A stretch of DNA of 64,000 bases from Roseovarius lutimaris (GTDB taxonomy: Bacteria; Pseudomonadota; Alphaproteobacteria; Rhodobacterales; Rhodobacteraceae). A program made the translations under genes and the position numbers. The DNA lies in the NCBI RefSeq assembly GCF_900115165.1, contig NZ_FOVP01000002.1, positions 124,001 through 188,000 of the forward strand, in the 5' to 3' direction. Under the pieces are notes generated by a model that was given only the letters and a program-made list of their open reading frames with translations, was not told where the DNA came from and searched no databases. Shown here one piece after another: positions 7,801 through 16,952 of the stretch. Positions within the stretch are counted from its first letter, which is position 1. Each line of letters begins with the position of its first letter.

Positions 7801-10253
7801 AGGTGGCTGAAGGCGCGACCGTGATTCCGCTGACTGTGACCGATGACTGGGGGGCCGGCGCGTATGTGACCGCTCAGGTGATCCGGCCGATGAATGTGAT
7901 CGCGGGGCAAAACCCGGCGCGGTCCCTTGGGCTGAGCTATGCCAAGATTGACCCCGGCAGCCGTCAGCTAAGCGTCAACATCGAGGCGCCCGACAGATTG
8001 GCCCCGCGCGGACCGCTGGAGGTGGCGGTCAATGTTGAGGGTCTGGCCGAGGGCGATACCGGTTATGTCACCCTTGCGGCGGTTGATCTGGGTATTCTGA
8101 ACCTCACCGGGTTCGATAGCCCCGACCCGTCGGCGCATTACTTTGGCCAGCGTCGGCTTGGTGTCGAAATCCGTGATATCTATGGCCGCCTGATTGATGG
8201 CATGAACGGGGCCGCCGGACGGGTGCGCTCCGGCGGCGATGCGGGTAATAATATGCAACGCCAGTCACCGCCCCCGACCGAAGACCTGGTGGCCTATTTC
8301 TCTGGCCCCGTCACGATTGGCCCTGACGGTAAAGCCCGCGCAAGTTTCGACATGCCCGATTTCAACGGCACCGTGCGGCTGATGGCTGTGGCGTGGTCCG
8401 GTAAGGCTGTGGGGCAAGCGGAGCGTGATGTGCTGGTGCGTGACCCGGTTGTTGTTACGGCCTCTCTGCCGCAGTTTCTGGCGCCGGGTGATAGCAGCCG
8501 TATCCTGCTTGAAATTGTGCACACTGAGGGGCCAACAGGCCGGATGGGGCTGGATGTCAGCGCAGAGGGGGTGACGCTTGTCGGCTCCATTCCTTCGGGC
8601 TTTGATCTGGGCACAGATGAAAAGACAGTGCTGCGACTACCGGTTACGGCAAATGAAGAGGGCGACCACAAACTGCGTGTGGCCCTGACCACGCCGGATG
8701 GCAAGCAACTGACCAAAGAGCTGACACTGCCGGTGCGCTCCAACGATCCGGCGATTTCCACCACCCGGCGATTTTCGCTTGGGGCAGGGGATACCTTTAC
8801 GCTGGACGATCAGGTGTTCGCCGCCTATCGCGCCGGATCGGGCCGCGCCATTGTTTCGGCTGGTCCCTTGGCGCGCATGAACGCACCCGCACTGCTATCT
8901 GCTCTTGACCGCTATCCTTATGGCTGCACCGAGCAGGTCACCTCGCAAGCCATGCCGCTCTTGTATTACAACCAGGTAGCGCAGGCGGTGGGGCTTGGTG
9001 ATGCCGCCAAGGTGCAGATGCGGATTGAGCAGGCGATTGCCCGTGTCCTGACGCGCCAGTCAAGCAACGGGGCCTTTGGCCTTTGGCGTGCAGGGTCCGG
9101 GGATTTCTGGCTTGACGCCTATGTTGCCGACTTCCTGTCGCGTGCGCGTGCCGAGGGGCATGACGTGCCGGATCAAGCCTTTGCCATGGCGATGGATAAT
9201 CTGCGCAACCGGGTGAATTATGCCCCCGACTTTGACAAAGGTGGCGAAGATATTGCCTATGCCCTGATGGTTCTGGCCCGTGAAGGGGCCGCCCGGATGG
9301 GTGACTTGCGCTACTATTCGGACGTCAAGGCCGATGCTTTTGCCACGCCACTGGCGGCGGCGCAATTGGGGGCGGCACTGGCGTCTTACGGCGATCAGAC
9401 CCGCGCCGACCGGATGTTTGCCCAAGCAGTTCGTGTGTCGGCCGCGCCCAAAGGTGAGGAGGGTCAGCACTGGCGCGCCGACTATGGGACGCGCCTGCGT
9501 GACAAGGCCGGATTGTTGACGCTGGCAATCGAGGCCGGAAGCAAGGTTGTCGACCGGGGTACGCTGGCCAACGCGCTAAGCCAGGCCGGGCCAGAAATGT
9601 CGACGCAGGAACAGGTCTGGAGCCTGATGGCCGCCCGTGCGCTGATTGATGATCCAACCACCGCCGGGCTGACCCTGAATGGTGCATCTGTTTCCGGCCC
9701 GTTTGTGCGGATGATCGAGGCGGATACCCTGACGCCGCAAGCCATTCGCAATACCTCGGACAAAGAGACGGACATTACCCTGACGACGATTGGCATCCCC
9801 CAGGTGCCGGCAGACGCGGGCGGCTATGGCTATGCGATCGAACGACAGTATTTCGACATGGACGGCAATCCGGTCTCGCTTGACCGGGTGACCACGGGCA
9901 TGCGGCTGGTTACAGTGCTGCGGATCGCTCCGTTTGAAAAAGGCGAGGCCCGGCTTATGGTCGATGATCCGTTGCCCGCAGGGCTGGAGATCGACAACCC
10001 CAACCTGCTTCGTTCGGGCGATATTGGTGCGTTGGACTGGCTTGAACCTGCGGAAGCCCAGCATTCCGAATTCCGCTCGGATCGGTTTTTGGCGGCTGTT
10101 GACTGGCGCAGCGACAAGCCTTTTCAACTGGCCTATATCGTGCGCGCTATATCGCCGGGAAGCTACCATCACCCCGCCGCCACGGTTGAGGATATGTATC
10201 GCCCCCGCTATCGCGCGCGCACTGCCACGGGCGATATGACGGTTGTTGAATGA
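4827..10253 (+). CDS. bacterial alpha-2-macroglobulin with N-terminal PAN/Apple domain
   Basis: 1808 residues from the ATG preceded by AAGGAGG. A signal peptide (FRFFLMYAFAASLAVQAAA) is followed by a four-cysteine PAN/Apple domain (Cys 53, 57, 63 and 75, residues about 37-85). Then come macroglobulin-type beta domains and the bait/thioester region. The thioester motif GCTEQ has its Cys at residue 1367, so covalent trapping of proteases should be possible. Known bacterial relatives (YfhM/ECAM) guard the periplasm with PBP1C, and pbpC indeed follows with a 4-nt overlap. No lipobox Cys is evident at the signal cleavage site, so a soluble or signal-anchored periplasmic protein is more likely than a lipoprotein. 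Confidence 0.92.
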   Translation: MFRFFLMYAFAASLAVQAAAQSSVPDRHQVVTQDVDFYGADLEPLFDTTRQACANACLRNSSCKAYTFNSRSNACFLKREVSEKVPYEGAISAEILPADPRVLAIDDQRRSDLGFLSDADLRNAMKQAINIGPSHPAGQWDVATMLDAARVRIANSDFLNAMRWTGAALSKSDTSDLWAEYARLLLRLKTEKPSDKRSYRARALSASTNAYLRALTDPARVSALSVMAEALEKTGRGRDMVSALRLAESIQPRQDIVAALEKAVAKYGFRITEHRVDNQSAAPRICAEFSERLIKAGTDYTPYVRLPDQGLVVQADDRQICIDGVQHGQRYSVTFRKGLPAASGESLIKDVELSLYVRDREPKVSFPGRAYILPKAADAALPIETVNLDRVELLLRRVSDRNLLRAIQDDYFGRPLSQYQAQSFSNDVAEDVWTGVGEVQNQLNQTMTTRLPMGEVLADQAPGIYALTARVKGVDTHEDPGATQWFVLTDMGLTTLKGTDGLHVFVRGLSDAAAMDGVELTLLSRANRELARLRTDAQGHALFAPGLIRGTGGASPALVMATMGQDDMAFLSLTDPAFDLSDRGVEGRAPAPPVDVFLTTDRGAYRAGEVIHATALARDGVASAITGLPLTAILTRPDGVEYARQVSADDVAGGHVFNMPIGNSAPRGTWTLDIRADVDAPALAHQLLLVEDFLPERIDFDLTLPKGQIRPGDTPPLTIEARYLFGAPGAGLKASGIASLKAKRSFSAFPGYSFGRHDEQVSTNTTYLDGGVTDAAGRLVLPVELPKAAEVDRPYEVTVNIQVNEGSGRPVERRLTRMLAPSGPMIGLKAEFDGVVPEGTEAGFRIIAVGSDLTPVPMQVRWTINRIETRYQWYREYGNWNWEPITRRERVATSDAMLGDTPVGVAAPVEWGSYELVVERLDGPYVASSMEFYAGWYAPADASQTPDTLELSLDKPDYRSGDTAQLRIVPRYAGTALITVMSNRVIDRLAVEVAEGATVIPLTVTDDWGAGAYVTAQVIRPMNVIAGQNPARSLGLSYAKIDPGSRQLSVNIEAPDRLAPRGPLEVAVNVEGLAEGDTGYVTLAAVDLGILNLTGFDSPDPSAHYFGQRRLGVEIRDIYGRLIDGMNGAAGRVRSGGDAGNNMQRQSPPPTEDLVAYFSGPVTIGPDGKARASFDMPDFNGTVRLMAVAWSGKAVGQAERDVLVRDPVVVTASLPQFLAPGDSSRILLEIVHTEGPTGRMGLDVSAEGVTLVGSIPSGFDLGTDEKTVLRLPVTANEEGDHKLRVALTTPDGKQLTKELTLPVRSNDPAISTTRRFSLGAGDTFTLDDQVFAAYRAGSGRAIVSAGPLARMNAPALLSALDRYPYGCTEQVTSQAMPLLYYNQVAQAVGLGDAAKVQMRIEQAIARVLTRQSSNGAFGLWRAGSGDFWLDAYVADFLSRARAEGHDVPDQAFAMAMDNLRNRVNYAPDFDKGGEDIAYALMVLAREGAARMGDLRYYSDVKADAFATPLAAAQLGAALASYGDQTRADRMFAQAVRVSAAPKGEEGQHWRADYGTRLRDKAGLLTLAIEAGSKVVDRGTLANALSQAGPEMSTQEQVWSLMAARALIDDPTTAGLTLNGASVSGPFVRMIEADTLTPQAIRNTSDKETDITLTTIGIPQVPADAGGYGYAIERQYFDMDGNPVSLDRVTTGMRLVTVLRIAPFEKGEARLMVDDPLPAGLEIDNPNLLRSGDIGALDWLEPAEAQHSEFRSDRFLAAVDWRSDKPFQLAYIVRAISPGSYHHPAATVEDMYRPRYRARTATGDMTVVE

Positions 10254-12298
10254 TGCGCTACGCGCTCTTTGTTTTGGCCGCCGTCCTATTACTTGCTGCC
10301 GTGGCGCGCGACGGTGTTGATCAATGGGTGGCGTCTACCGACCTGCCGCCTTTGGTCAGCGAAACTTCGGTTGAGGTGCGAGATCGTAATGGCACGATGC
10401 TGCGGATCTATACCGTGGCCGATGGCCGTTGGCGGCTGGCGGTGACCCCTGACCGCGTTGATCCGGGTTTTCTGAAAATGTTGATCGCCTATGAAGACAA
10501 ACGGTTTTATAGCCACGCGGGTGTCGATCTGCGCGCCATGTTGCGCGCTGTCGGGCAGGCGGTGGTCAATGGCAGGGTTATCTCGGGCGGATCAACCCTG
10601 ACAATGCAGGTCGCACGCCTGCTGGAGGAAAGCGGCACCGGGCGATGGCGTGGAAAGCTGCGGCAAATCAGGCTTGCGTTGGCGTTGGAGCGCAAGCTGA
10701 GCAAGGCGCAGATTCTGACGCTTTACCTGACACGCGCGCCTTATGGTGGCAATCTGGAAGGCATCCGCGCGGCAACTCTGGCGTGGTTCGGCAAAGAGCC
10801 CAAACGCTTGACCCCGGCTGAAGCCGCCTTGCTGGTTGCCCTTCCGCAATCACCCGAAGCCCGGCGGCCCGACCGGAACCATGCAGTGGCTGAGGTGGCG
10901 CGAGACCGCGTTCTGGCGCGCATGCAGAAGTCCGGCCAGTTAACTATCGGGGCAGCTCGCTCTGCATTGAGCGAGCCTGTTCCCTCCCGCCGTCGTGCGT
11001 TTCCTGCCTTGGCACCGCATCTGAGCGACAGGGCTTTGGGTGCCGCTCCCATGACAAACCGTCACCATTTGACATTGGATGCATCGCTTCAGCAAAGCCT
11101 TGAGAGTCTGGCGAACAAGGCTCTTTTCGGGTTGTCCGATGACGTGTCGGTTGCTTTGGTTGTTGCGGATCACCGCAGCGGCGAAATTCTCGCCTCGGTT
11201 GGGTCTGCCGGTTATGATGCAGGCCCTGCGCGACAGGGGTACGTCGATATGACCCGCGCCGTACGATCCCCCGGCTCCACGTTGAAACCGCTGGTCTATG
11301 CCATGGCCTTTGATCGTGGTTTGGCGCATCCGCAAACGTTGATAAATGACCGGCCTGTGGCTTTTGGCAGCTACGCACCGCAAAATTTTGACGGTCAGTT
11401 TCGAGGTGAGCTGCCGGTTGCCGAAGCCCTGCGCCAATCGCTCAATATTCCGGTTGTTTTGCTGATGGATCAAATCGGCCCGGCACATCTGATGGATGTG
11501 ATACGCCGCTCTGGCGTTGACGCAAGACTACCCGGTGATCAGGCCGGATTGGCCGTTGCCTTGGGCGGTATTGGTGTGACGCTGAACGATCTGGTGCAAC
11601 TTTACGCGATGCTGGCGCAAGGTGGAAAGGCGCGGCCGCTATATTGGAATGCCGATCGGCCGGCGGGTAATGCGCAACACCAGATCGTCAGCCGATCCGC
11701 CGCTTGGCAAGTGGCGGATATCCTTGCGGGAATAACCCCGGCAAACGGCGCACCTTCGGGCAGGATGGCCTATAAGACCGGCACCTCTTACGGCCATCGC
11801 GATGCATGGGCCGTTGGATTTGACGGGGCGCATGTGGCCGGGGTGTGGATTGGTCGCGCCGATGGTACACCGGTGCCCGGCGCCTTTGGCGGCGATCTGG
11901 CAGCGCCGGTCCTTTTTGCGGCCTTTCAACGGCTGAAGCCAAAGATTGATCCGCTGCCCGCCCCTCCGCCCGAGGCGCTGATCGTGTCCACAGCGGAACT
12001 GCCTCAACCCCTGCGTCGGTTTGCCGGACGCGACGCGGTTTTTCAGGCTGCTTCTGATGCGCCCAAGCTGATCTTTCCCCCGGATGGCGCGCGTCTTTCG
12101 GCCCGTGACGGCCTCCCGGTCAAGCTGCGTGACGGCAAACCGCCCTTTACGTGGCTGGCCAATGGGTCACCAATTCTGACTGGAGTGTATCGACGTGAAA
12201 CGGCGCTCACTGGAATTTCCGAAGGCTTTTCAAAAATTTCCGTGATTGATGCCGCAGGTCTATCCGCCCGCGTTACCGTCTATGTCGACCGGGATTAA
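10250..12298 (+). CDS. pbpC: penicillin-binding protein 1C (bifunctional transglycosylase/transpeptidase)
   Basis: 682 residues. An N-terminal membrane anchor is followed by a GT51 transglycosylase domain (YEDKRFYSHAG, catalytic Glu about 82; GGSTLTMQ). The transpeptidase domain has S343-T-L-K, SLN at 397-399 and KTGTS from 509. The last 90 residues form the BiPBP_C-type domain typical of PbpC. It polymerises and cross-links peptidoglycan at the outer face of the inner membrane. The start overlaps the macroglobulin stop (ATGA), the classic pairing seen in many Proteobacteria and thought to couple wall repair with protease trapping. Confidence 0.94.
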   Translation: MMRYALFVLAAVLLLAAVARDGVDQWVASTDLPPLVSETSVEVRDRNGTMLRIYTVADGRWRLAVTPDRVDPGFLKMLIAYEDKRFYSHAGVDLRAMLRAVGQAVVNGRVISGGSTLTMQVARLLEESGTGRWRGKLRQIRLALALERKLSKAQILTLYLTRAPYGGNLEGIRAATLAWFGKEPKRLTPAEAALLVALPQSPEARRPDRNHAVAEVARDRVLARMQKSGQLTIGAARSALSEPVPSRRRAFPALAPHLSDRALGAAPMTNRHHLTLDASLQQSLESLANKALFGLSDDVSVALVVADHRSGEILASVGSAGYDAGPARQGYVDMTRAVRSPGSTLKPLVYAMAFDRGLAHPQTLINDRPVAFGSYAPQNFDGQFRGELPVAEALRQSLNIPVVLLMDQIGPAHLMDVIRRSGVDARLPGDQAGLAVALGGIGVTLNDLVQLYAMLAQGGKARPLYWNADRPAGNAQHQIVSRSAAWQVADILAGITPANGAPSGRMAYKTGTSYGHRDAWAVGFDGAHVAGVWIGRADGTPVPGAFGGDLAAPVLFAAFQRLKPKIDPLPAPPPEALIVSTAELPQPLRRFAGRDAVFQAASDAPKLIFPPDGARLSARDGLPVKLRDGKPPFTWLANGSPILTGVYRRETALTGISEGFSKISVIDAAGLSARVTVYVDRD

Positions 12299-12434
12299 AG
12301 TCGCCGGTTCTGAGCTAAAGTTTTTACTTTTGTGGAGTTAAGCCCCCGCAATCGCAGGTCTTGATAAGCTGGTGGTTGATTATAGCAGTGATTGCTGCTT
12401 CATAAGACTCCAAACTTGATTGAGGACACCCCCC

Positions 12435-13028
12435 TTGGCCACACCCCGTGCATGGCAAAAAATGCTGTCTGGCCGCAGGCTTGATCTGCTCGACCCCACC
12501 CCAGTCGATATCGAGATTGAAGATATCGCCCACGGGCTTAGCTTTGTTGCCCGCTGGAACGGGCAGACGGTGGGCGATTTTGCCTATTCCGTGGCCGAGC
12601 ATTCGCTTTTGGTCGAGCGCCTGTTTGCCCGCATGACCCCGCGCGCGCCCGCGAAATGGCGCCTTGCCGCGCTTTTGCATGACGCGCCGGAATATGTGAT
12701 CGGCGACATGATTTCGCCGGTCAAGAATGCCGTCGGGCCGGGCTATGACGAGTTGGACAAGCGGCTTGTCGCTGCGATCCATATCCGCTTTGGCCTGCCC
12801 GCCACTCTGCCGCCTGCGATCAAGAAAAAGATCAAGAAGGCCGACAAGATAAGCGCCTGGATGGAAGCCACAGAAATCGCCGGTTTCAGCATCGCCGAGG
12901 CGGATCGTTTCTTTGGCAAACCCGACCCCGAGGTGATCGGTGATCTTGCGATTGACCTGCGCCCGCCCACCCTTGTGCGCGCCGATTACACCGCGCGCCA
13001 TCACGCCCTCATTGCCGAAATTGGCTAG
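12435..13028 (+). CDS. HD-domain phosphohydrolase, YfbR-like
   Basis: 197 residues from a TTG start with an AGGA ribosome site 8 nt upstream; an earlier in-frame TTG lacks one. The metal-binding pattern is visible: H56 (VAEHSLLV), H82-D83 (LLHDAPEY) and an acidic residue in GDMISPVK, as in YfbR-type 5'-deoxynucleotidases. Relatives in Rhodobacterales are annotated only as HD-superfamily hydrolases, so the nucleotide substrate is an inference. The gene converges with the glycosyltransferase, leaving only 4 nt between stops. Confidence 0.8.
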   Translation: MATPRAWQKMLSGRRLDLLDPTPVDIEIEDIAHGLSFVARWNGQTVGDFAYSVAEHSLLVERLFARMTPRAPAKWRLAALLHDAPEYVIGDMISPVKNAVGPGYDELDKRLVAAIHIRFGLPATLPPAIKKKIKKADKISAWMEATEIAGFSIAEADRFFGKPDPEVIGDLAIDLRPPTLVRADYTARHHALIAEIG

Positions 13029-13032
13029 CAGG

Positions 13033-14064
13033 TCACACCCATCCGCCGCGCGACATCAGGCCCATTGATTCGAGTTGTCGCCAACCGGTGAGACGGGTCG
13101 ACTGATCGCACCAAAGATCGGGATCCTGCGTAAGATCATCGTAATAGGCATCATAAAGCGCGCTATTGGCGAAATGTTCCCGGCGCTGTTTTTCCTCGGC
13201 AGAGCGCTCAACAACGGTGCTCAGAAATTTAGTGTGCAGCAGCACGCCAGAGGCCGACTCGCCGCCCAAGCCATCATAAACCCGGTTCAAACGGCGCGGC
13301 AAAAGCGAATGCGCCGAGCTTACATAGGCAAAGCGGCGGTTCCACTTGACCAGCGGCACCTTGCCCATCGTCGGCGCGCGCCTTGGCTCTGTTGCGAAAA
13401 AACGCCGGGCCCGCACGCCGCCCTGAATCCACAGGTTTTGCAGGTCAGGCTTGCGGCGGATCATGTAATTGCCGCCATCAAACCAACACAGGGTTTCAAA
13501 CGGATCATCGCCTTCGCAATAGTCCTGCGCCGAAAGCTGACCCTTGGGGTACATATCCAGCATCAGCGCGCCAAACGACTGTCGTCCCTGTCGTTCAAGC
13601 CAATCCACCAGTGCGGGCAGGGGGCGGGTGTCGTGATAGGGGTAAATCAGGATTTCGTCCGCATCGAGCGTCAGACACCAATGACCATGGGCATGCTTGA
13701 GCTGTAGCCAGGTCAGCCAATCCACCCCAAAGCGCGACAGCTTGTAACTATGTGTGGTGGCCCAGAGCGACACGTCGGGTTGCTGCGCAAGATAGGCGGC
13801 GGTGCCATCATCGCTGCCGTTATCGACAAACAGGAAATGGCGCACCCCAAGCTTGCGATGGTGTTCAAGGAAGAACGGTAGGCGCATGCGTTCGTTGCGC
13901 ACGGTGCTGGCGGCGAGAATATCATCCGCTGCGATGCTTGCGGTGCGGTCGATCACTGGGCTTAACTGTCGACGCTTGCGAAGGGCGCGCAACAACAGGC
14001 GGCGGCGCTTCCATCGCAACCGATAGGCCATTGCCACATCGTTCAGCCTGTCCATCCTGCCCAT
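13033..14064 (-). CDS. family 2-like glycosyltransferase
   Basis: 343 residues. A basic N-terminal region is followed by a GT-A core: VRNERMRLPFFLEHHRKLG, VDNGSDDGT, and the metal-binding LDADEILIYPY. This matches the Glyco_tranf_2_4 group common in Roseobacters. A ribosome site AAGGA lies before the ATG. It sits next to galE, galU and kdsB on the same strand, so it probably adds sugar to a cell-surface glycan in the cytoplasm. Donor and acceptor are unknown. Confidence 0.8.
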   Translation of the reverse strand: MGRMDRLNDVAMAYRLRWKRRRLLLRALRKRRQLSPVIDRTASIAADDILAASTVRNERMRLPFFLEHHRKLGVRHFLFVDNGSDDGTAAYLAQQPDVSLWATTHSYKLSRFGVDWLTWLQLKHAHGHWCLTLDADEILIYPYHDTRPLPALVDWLERQGRQSFGALMLDMYPKGQLSAQDYCEGDDPFETLCWFDGGNYMIRRKPDLQNLWIQGGVRARRFFATEPRRAPTMGKVPLVKWNRRFAYVSSAHSLLPRRLNRVYDGLGGESASGVLLHTKFLSTVVERSAEEKQRREHFANSALYDAYYDDLTQDPDLWCDQSTRLTGWRQLESMGLMSRGGWV

Positions 14065-14100
14065 GTCCGTCCTTATCGCACACCTGCGGCAGCGTCGGCG

Positions 14101-15084
14101 CTATTTTTCGTAATGTCCAGTTTGATGCCAGCGCCAGGCATCGGCAATCATCTTGTCGAGGTTGGAACGCACCGGCCGCCAGCCAAGTTCGGTCTCGGCG
14201 CGGGTCGAGCCGGACACAAGCTTGGTGCAATCCCCGGGGCGGCGCGGCCCCTCGACAACCGGCACCGGACGATTGGTAATTGCGGCGGATTGATCAATCA
14301 CCTCGCGCACCGAAAACCCGGCTCCGGTGCCAAGGTTGAAGACCCGGCTGCCTTTGGCATCCTCAAGCCATTTCAGACCAAGAATATGCGCATCCACGAG
14401 GTCGCAGACATGCACATAATCGCGAATGCAAGTGCCGTCGGGCGTGTCATAATCGGTGCCGAAAATTGTCAGCGCGTCACGCTTGCCCTCAATCGCGTCA
14501 AGCATGAGAGGGATCAGATGGGTTTCGGGTTGGTGAAATTCGCCCACCTCGGCGGCAGGGTCGCAACCGGCAACGTTGAAATAGCGGAAAATGACGTGGC
14601 GCAGGTCATAGGCCACCTCAAAATCACGCAACATATCTTCGATCGCGCGTTTGCTGGCGCCATAGGCGTTGATCGGATGCTGGGCGCTGGTCTCGTCAAG
14701 AATGACGTTATCCTGATCGCCATAGGTCGCGCAGGTCGAGGAAAAGACGAAATTCTTGCATCCGGCCTGTACCGCGGCCTGCAACAGGTTAAGCGATCCG
14801 GCCACGTTGTTATGCCAGTAAAGCCCCGGCTCGCGTATGCTTTCGCCGACCTGGCTCAGCGCGGCGAAATGCATGACGGCAACCGGTTGATAGGCGGCGA
14901 AAATCTGATCAAGCCGGGCGCGGTCGGTCAGATCGCCCTGCTCGAAGGGGCCGAATTTCACGGCGTCCTGCCAGCCGGTGCTAAGGTTATCGTAGGTCAC
15001 CGGCGTATAGCCCGCCGCCTTCAATGCCTTACAAGCATGCGACCCGATATAGCCCGCACCACCTGTCACGAGAATATTTGTCAC
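14101..15084 (-). CDS. galE: UDP-glucose 4-epimerase
   Basis: 327 residues, full length. The NAD-binding start ILVTGGAGYIGSH, the SSTCATYGD segment and the catalytic YGASK are all present. It interconverts UDP-glucose and UDP-galactose in the cytoplasm for surface polysaccharide synthesis. It starts with GTG behind AAAGGGG. It lies 20 nt downstream of galU on the same strand, consistent with one transcript galU-galE. Confidence 0.95.
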   Translation of the reverse strand: MTNILVTGGAGYIGSHACKALKAAGYTPVTYDNLSTGWQDAVKFGPFEQGDLTDRARLDQIFAAYQPVAVMHFAALSQVGESIREPGLYWHNNVAGSLNLLQAAVQAGCKNFVFSSTCATYGDQDNVILDETSAQHPINAYGASKRAIEDMLRDFEVAYDLRHVIFRYFNVAGCDPAAEVGEFHQPETHLIPLMLDAIEGKRDALTIFGTDYDTPDGTCIRDYVHVCDLVDAHILGLKWLEDAKGSRVFNLGTGAGFSVREVIDQSAAITNRPVPVVEGPRRPGDCTKLVSGSTRAETELGWRPVRSNLDKMIADAWRWHQTGHYEK

Positions 15085-15104
15085 AACCGGCCCCTTTAAC
15101 CGCG

Positions 15105-15998
15105 CTACTGGGCGGCTTTTTCGGAATGCACAACATCCGAAATATAATTCCAGAGATCATCACGTAGATCGGCACGCGCCAGGGCAAAGGCGACCGTTGC
15201 CTGCAAGAATCCGGCCTTTGATCCGCAATCAAACCGCTGTCCCTGAAAGCGATAGCCGTAAACCTCTTCGCCACTTTCGCGCGCGGCATCAATCGCATCG
15301 GTCAGTTGGATTTCACCACCTGCACCGGCCTCTTTGCGGTTCAGCTTTTGCAGAACCGTGGGCGTAAGAATGTAACGGCCGATCACCGCAAGGTTGGACG
15401 GTGCCAAGCCTGGCCCCGGCTTTTCGATCATGCCTTTGGTCGAAACGATCGTCCCCATATCGTCTTTCACATCAAGGATACCGTAAGCGCCTGTCATGTG
15501 GTCGGGCACTTCCATGGCGGCCACGATATTGCTTTGGGTTTCCTCAAAAGCTTCGACCATCTGCGCAAGGCAGGGTTTTTCAGCGGCGATCACGTCATCG
15601 GGCAGGATCACGGCAAAGGGCTCGTTCGCGATAAGGCGACGTGCGCACCAGACCGCGTGACCAAGGCCAAGTGGCTTGTGCTGGCGCATATAGGCGATTT
15701 CGCCGCTGTCCATATTGGTGGATTTCAGAATTTCCAGTAGCTCGGTCTTGCCCTTCTTGCGCAACTCGGCCTCAAGTTGTGGGGCATTGTCGAAGTAATC
15801 CTCAAGCGCGCCCTTGCCGCGCGAGGTGACGAAAATGAATTCCTTGATCCCCGCCGCGCGGGCCTCGTCAATCGCGTATTGAACCAGCGGCCGATCTACC
15901 AGTGTCATGATCTCTTTGGGGACCGATTTGGTCGCCGGAAGAAACCGTGTGCCCAGTCCTGCCACCGGAAAAATCGCCTTGGTTACTTTCGTACGCAT
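15105..15998 (-). CDS. galU: UTP-glucose-1-phosphate uridylyltransferase
   Basis: 297 residues from the ATG with AGGAA ahead of it; an upstream in-frame extension of 37 codons is not supported. The nucleotide-binding signature PVAGLGTRFLPATKSVPKE is intact, as are IEKP and LTDAI. It makes UDP-glucose, the substrate of the neighbouring GalE, for exopolysaccharide, lipopolysaccharide or glycolipid synthesis. It is likely the first gene of a galU-galE unit. Confidence 0.95.
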   Translation of the reverse strand: MRTKVTKAIFPVAGLGTRFLPATKSVPKEIMTLVDRPLVQYAIDEARAAGIKEFIFVTSRGKGALEDYFDNAPQLEAELRKKGKTELLEILKSTNMDSGEIAYMRQHKPLGLGHAVWCARRLIANEPFAVILPDDVIAAEKPCLAQMVEAFEETQSNIVAAMEVPDHMTGAYGILDVKDDMGTIVSTKGMIEKPGPGLAPSNLAVIGRYILTPTVLQKLNRKEAGAGGEIQLTDAIDAARESGEEVYGYRFQGQRFDCGSKAGFLQATVAFALARADLRDDLWNYISDVVHSEKAAQ

Positions 15999-16150
15999 GA
16001 GCCGTTCCTCATAAAACTTTTTTACTGCTGTCACAGTCATACACAAAAATCTCGAACGCTGCATAGGGTATAGCTGGGAAAATTGAGGTCGGTCGCGCAG
16101 ACAGGTCAAACATTCTGCGCGCAGCGTTCATATTTTTGGGGTCGTGCCGC

Positions 16151-16951
16151 TCAGGCCATGCCCATTTCGGCCATCATTGCCTGAATGCGGGGCACATCTT
16201 CGGGGTTGTTCAACTCCCAGAATTGGCGGCCTCTTGCCTCGACCTCGACACAAAGCACCGGGCGACCGCGCTCAAGAAAGCGAAGCTGTTCAAGACCTTC
16301 AAGCGCCTCAAGCGGGCCCATGTCCCACCCGGTATAATCGGCAAGCGCAGCAGGGCGATAGGCATAGACCCCAACATGATGAAACACCGGCGTCGGTGCG
16401 TCGTCGGCGTAGCTTTGGCCGGTATAGGGGATTACCTCTTTCGAGAAATAAAGCGCGCGGCCCCCGGCGCCGAACACCGCTGTTGTGCCACCGACACGAC
16501 CCGCCGCGCGATCCTCAAGAAACCCGGTAAGGGCGCGCCCCTCACAGCGCAGCACCGGGGTTGCCACCTCGGATTGCGGATCGGTGCGCAGACCTTTGAC
16601 AAGCGCCTCGACAAACCAATGCGGGGTCAGCGGCGCATCGCCCTGAAGGTTGACGATGATGTCATACCCGCCACCAAGGGTGTTCAGCGCCTCGGCGCAG
16701 CGCTCGGTGCCATTGCCACAGCTTTCAGAGGTCATCACCACCTCGGCGCCGAACCCCTCGGCGGCCGATCTGATCCGCTCGTCATCGGTTGCCACCACGA
16801 CACGGTCAACGCCCGTCACCTGTCGGGCGGCCTCCCAGGACCGCTGGATAAGGCTTTTGGTTTCGCCGGTGGCGCCGGTCAGCGTGGCAAGTGGTTTGCC
16901 TGGATAACGAGAGGACGCATAGCGCGCCGGGATGACAATCAGAACACTCAC
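16151..16951 (-). CDS. kdsB: 3-deoxy-manno-octulosonate cytidylyltransferase
   Basis: 266 residues. The N-terminal IPARYASSRYPGKPL and the NLQGDAPL and NGTERCAEA segments are diagnostic of CMP-Kdo synthetases. It activates Kdo with CTP for lipopolysaccharide or Kdo-linked capsule. The C-terminal half diverges somewhat from the enterobacterial enzyme, so a capsule-type KdsB or a related sugar-acid cytidylyltransferase remains possible. The start is 1 nt from the cysQ stop, so the two are likely co-transcribed, cysQ first. Confidence 0.85.
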   Translation of the reverse strand: MSVLIVIPARYASSRYPGKPLATLTGATGETKSLIQRSWEAARQVTGVDRVVVATDDERIRSAAEGFGAEVVMTSESCGNGTERCAEALNTLGGGYDIIVNLQGDAPLTPHWFVEALVKGLRTDPQSEVATPVLRCEGRALTGFLEDRAAGRVGGTTAVFGAGGRALYFSKEVIPYTGQSYADDAPTPVFHHVGVYAYRPAALADYTGWDMGPLEALEGLEQLRFLERGRPVLCVEVEARGRQFWELNNPEDVPRIQAMMAEMGMA

Positions 16952-16952
16952 C

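Noticed and set aside
12299-12434. Small RNA or riboswitch in the gap after pbpC
   Set aside because: Only weak, short complementary stretches and no match to a riboswitch core that I could recognise.
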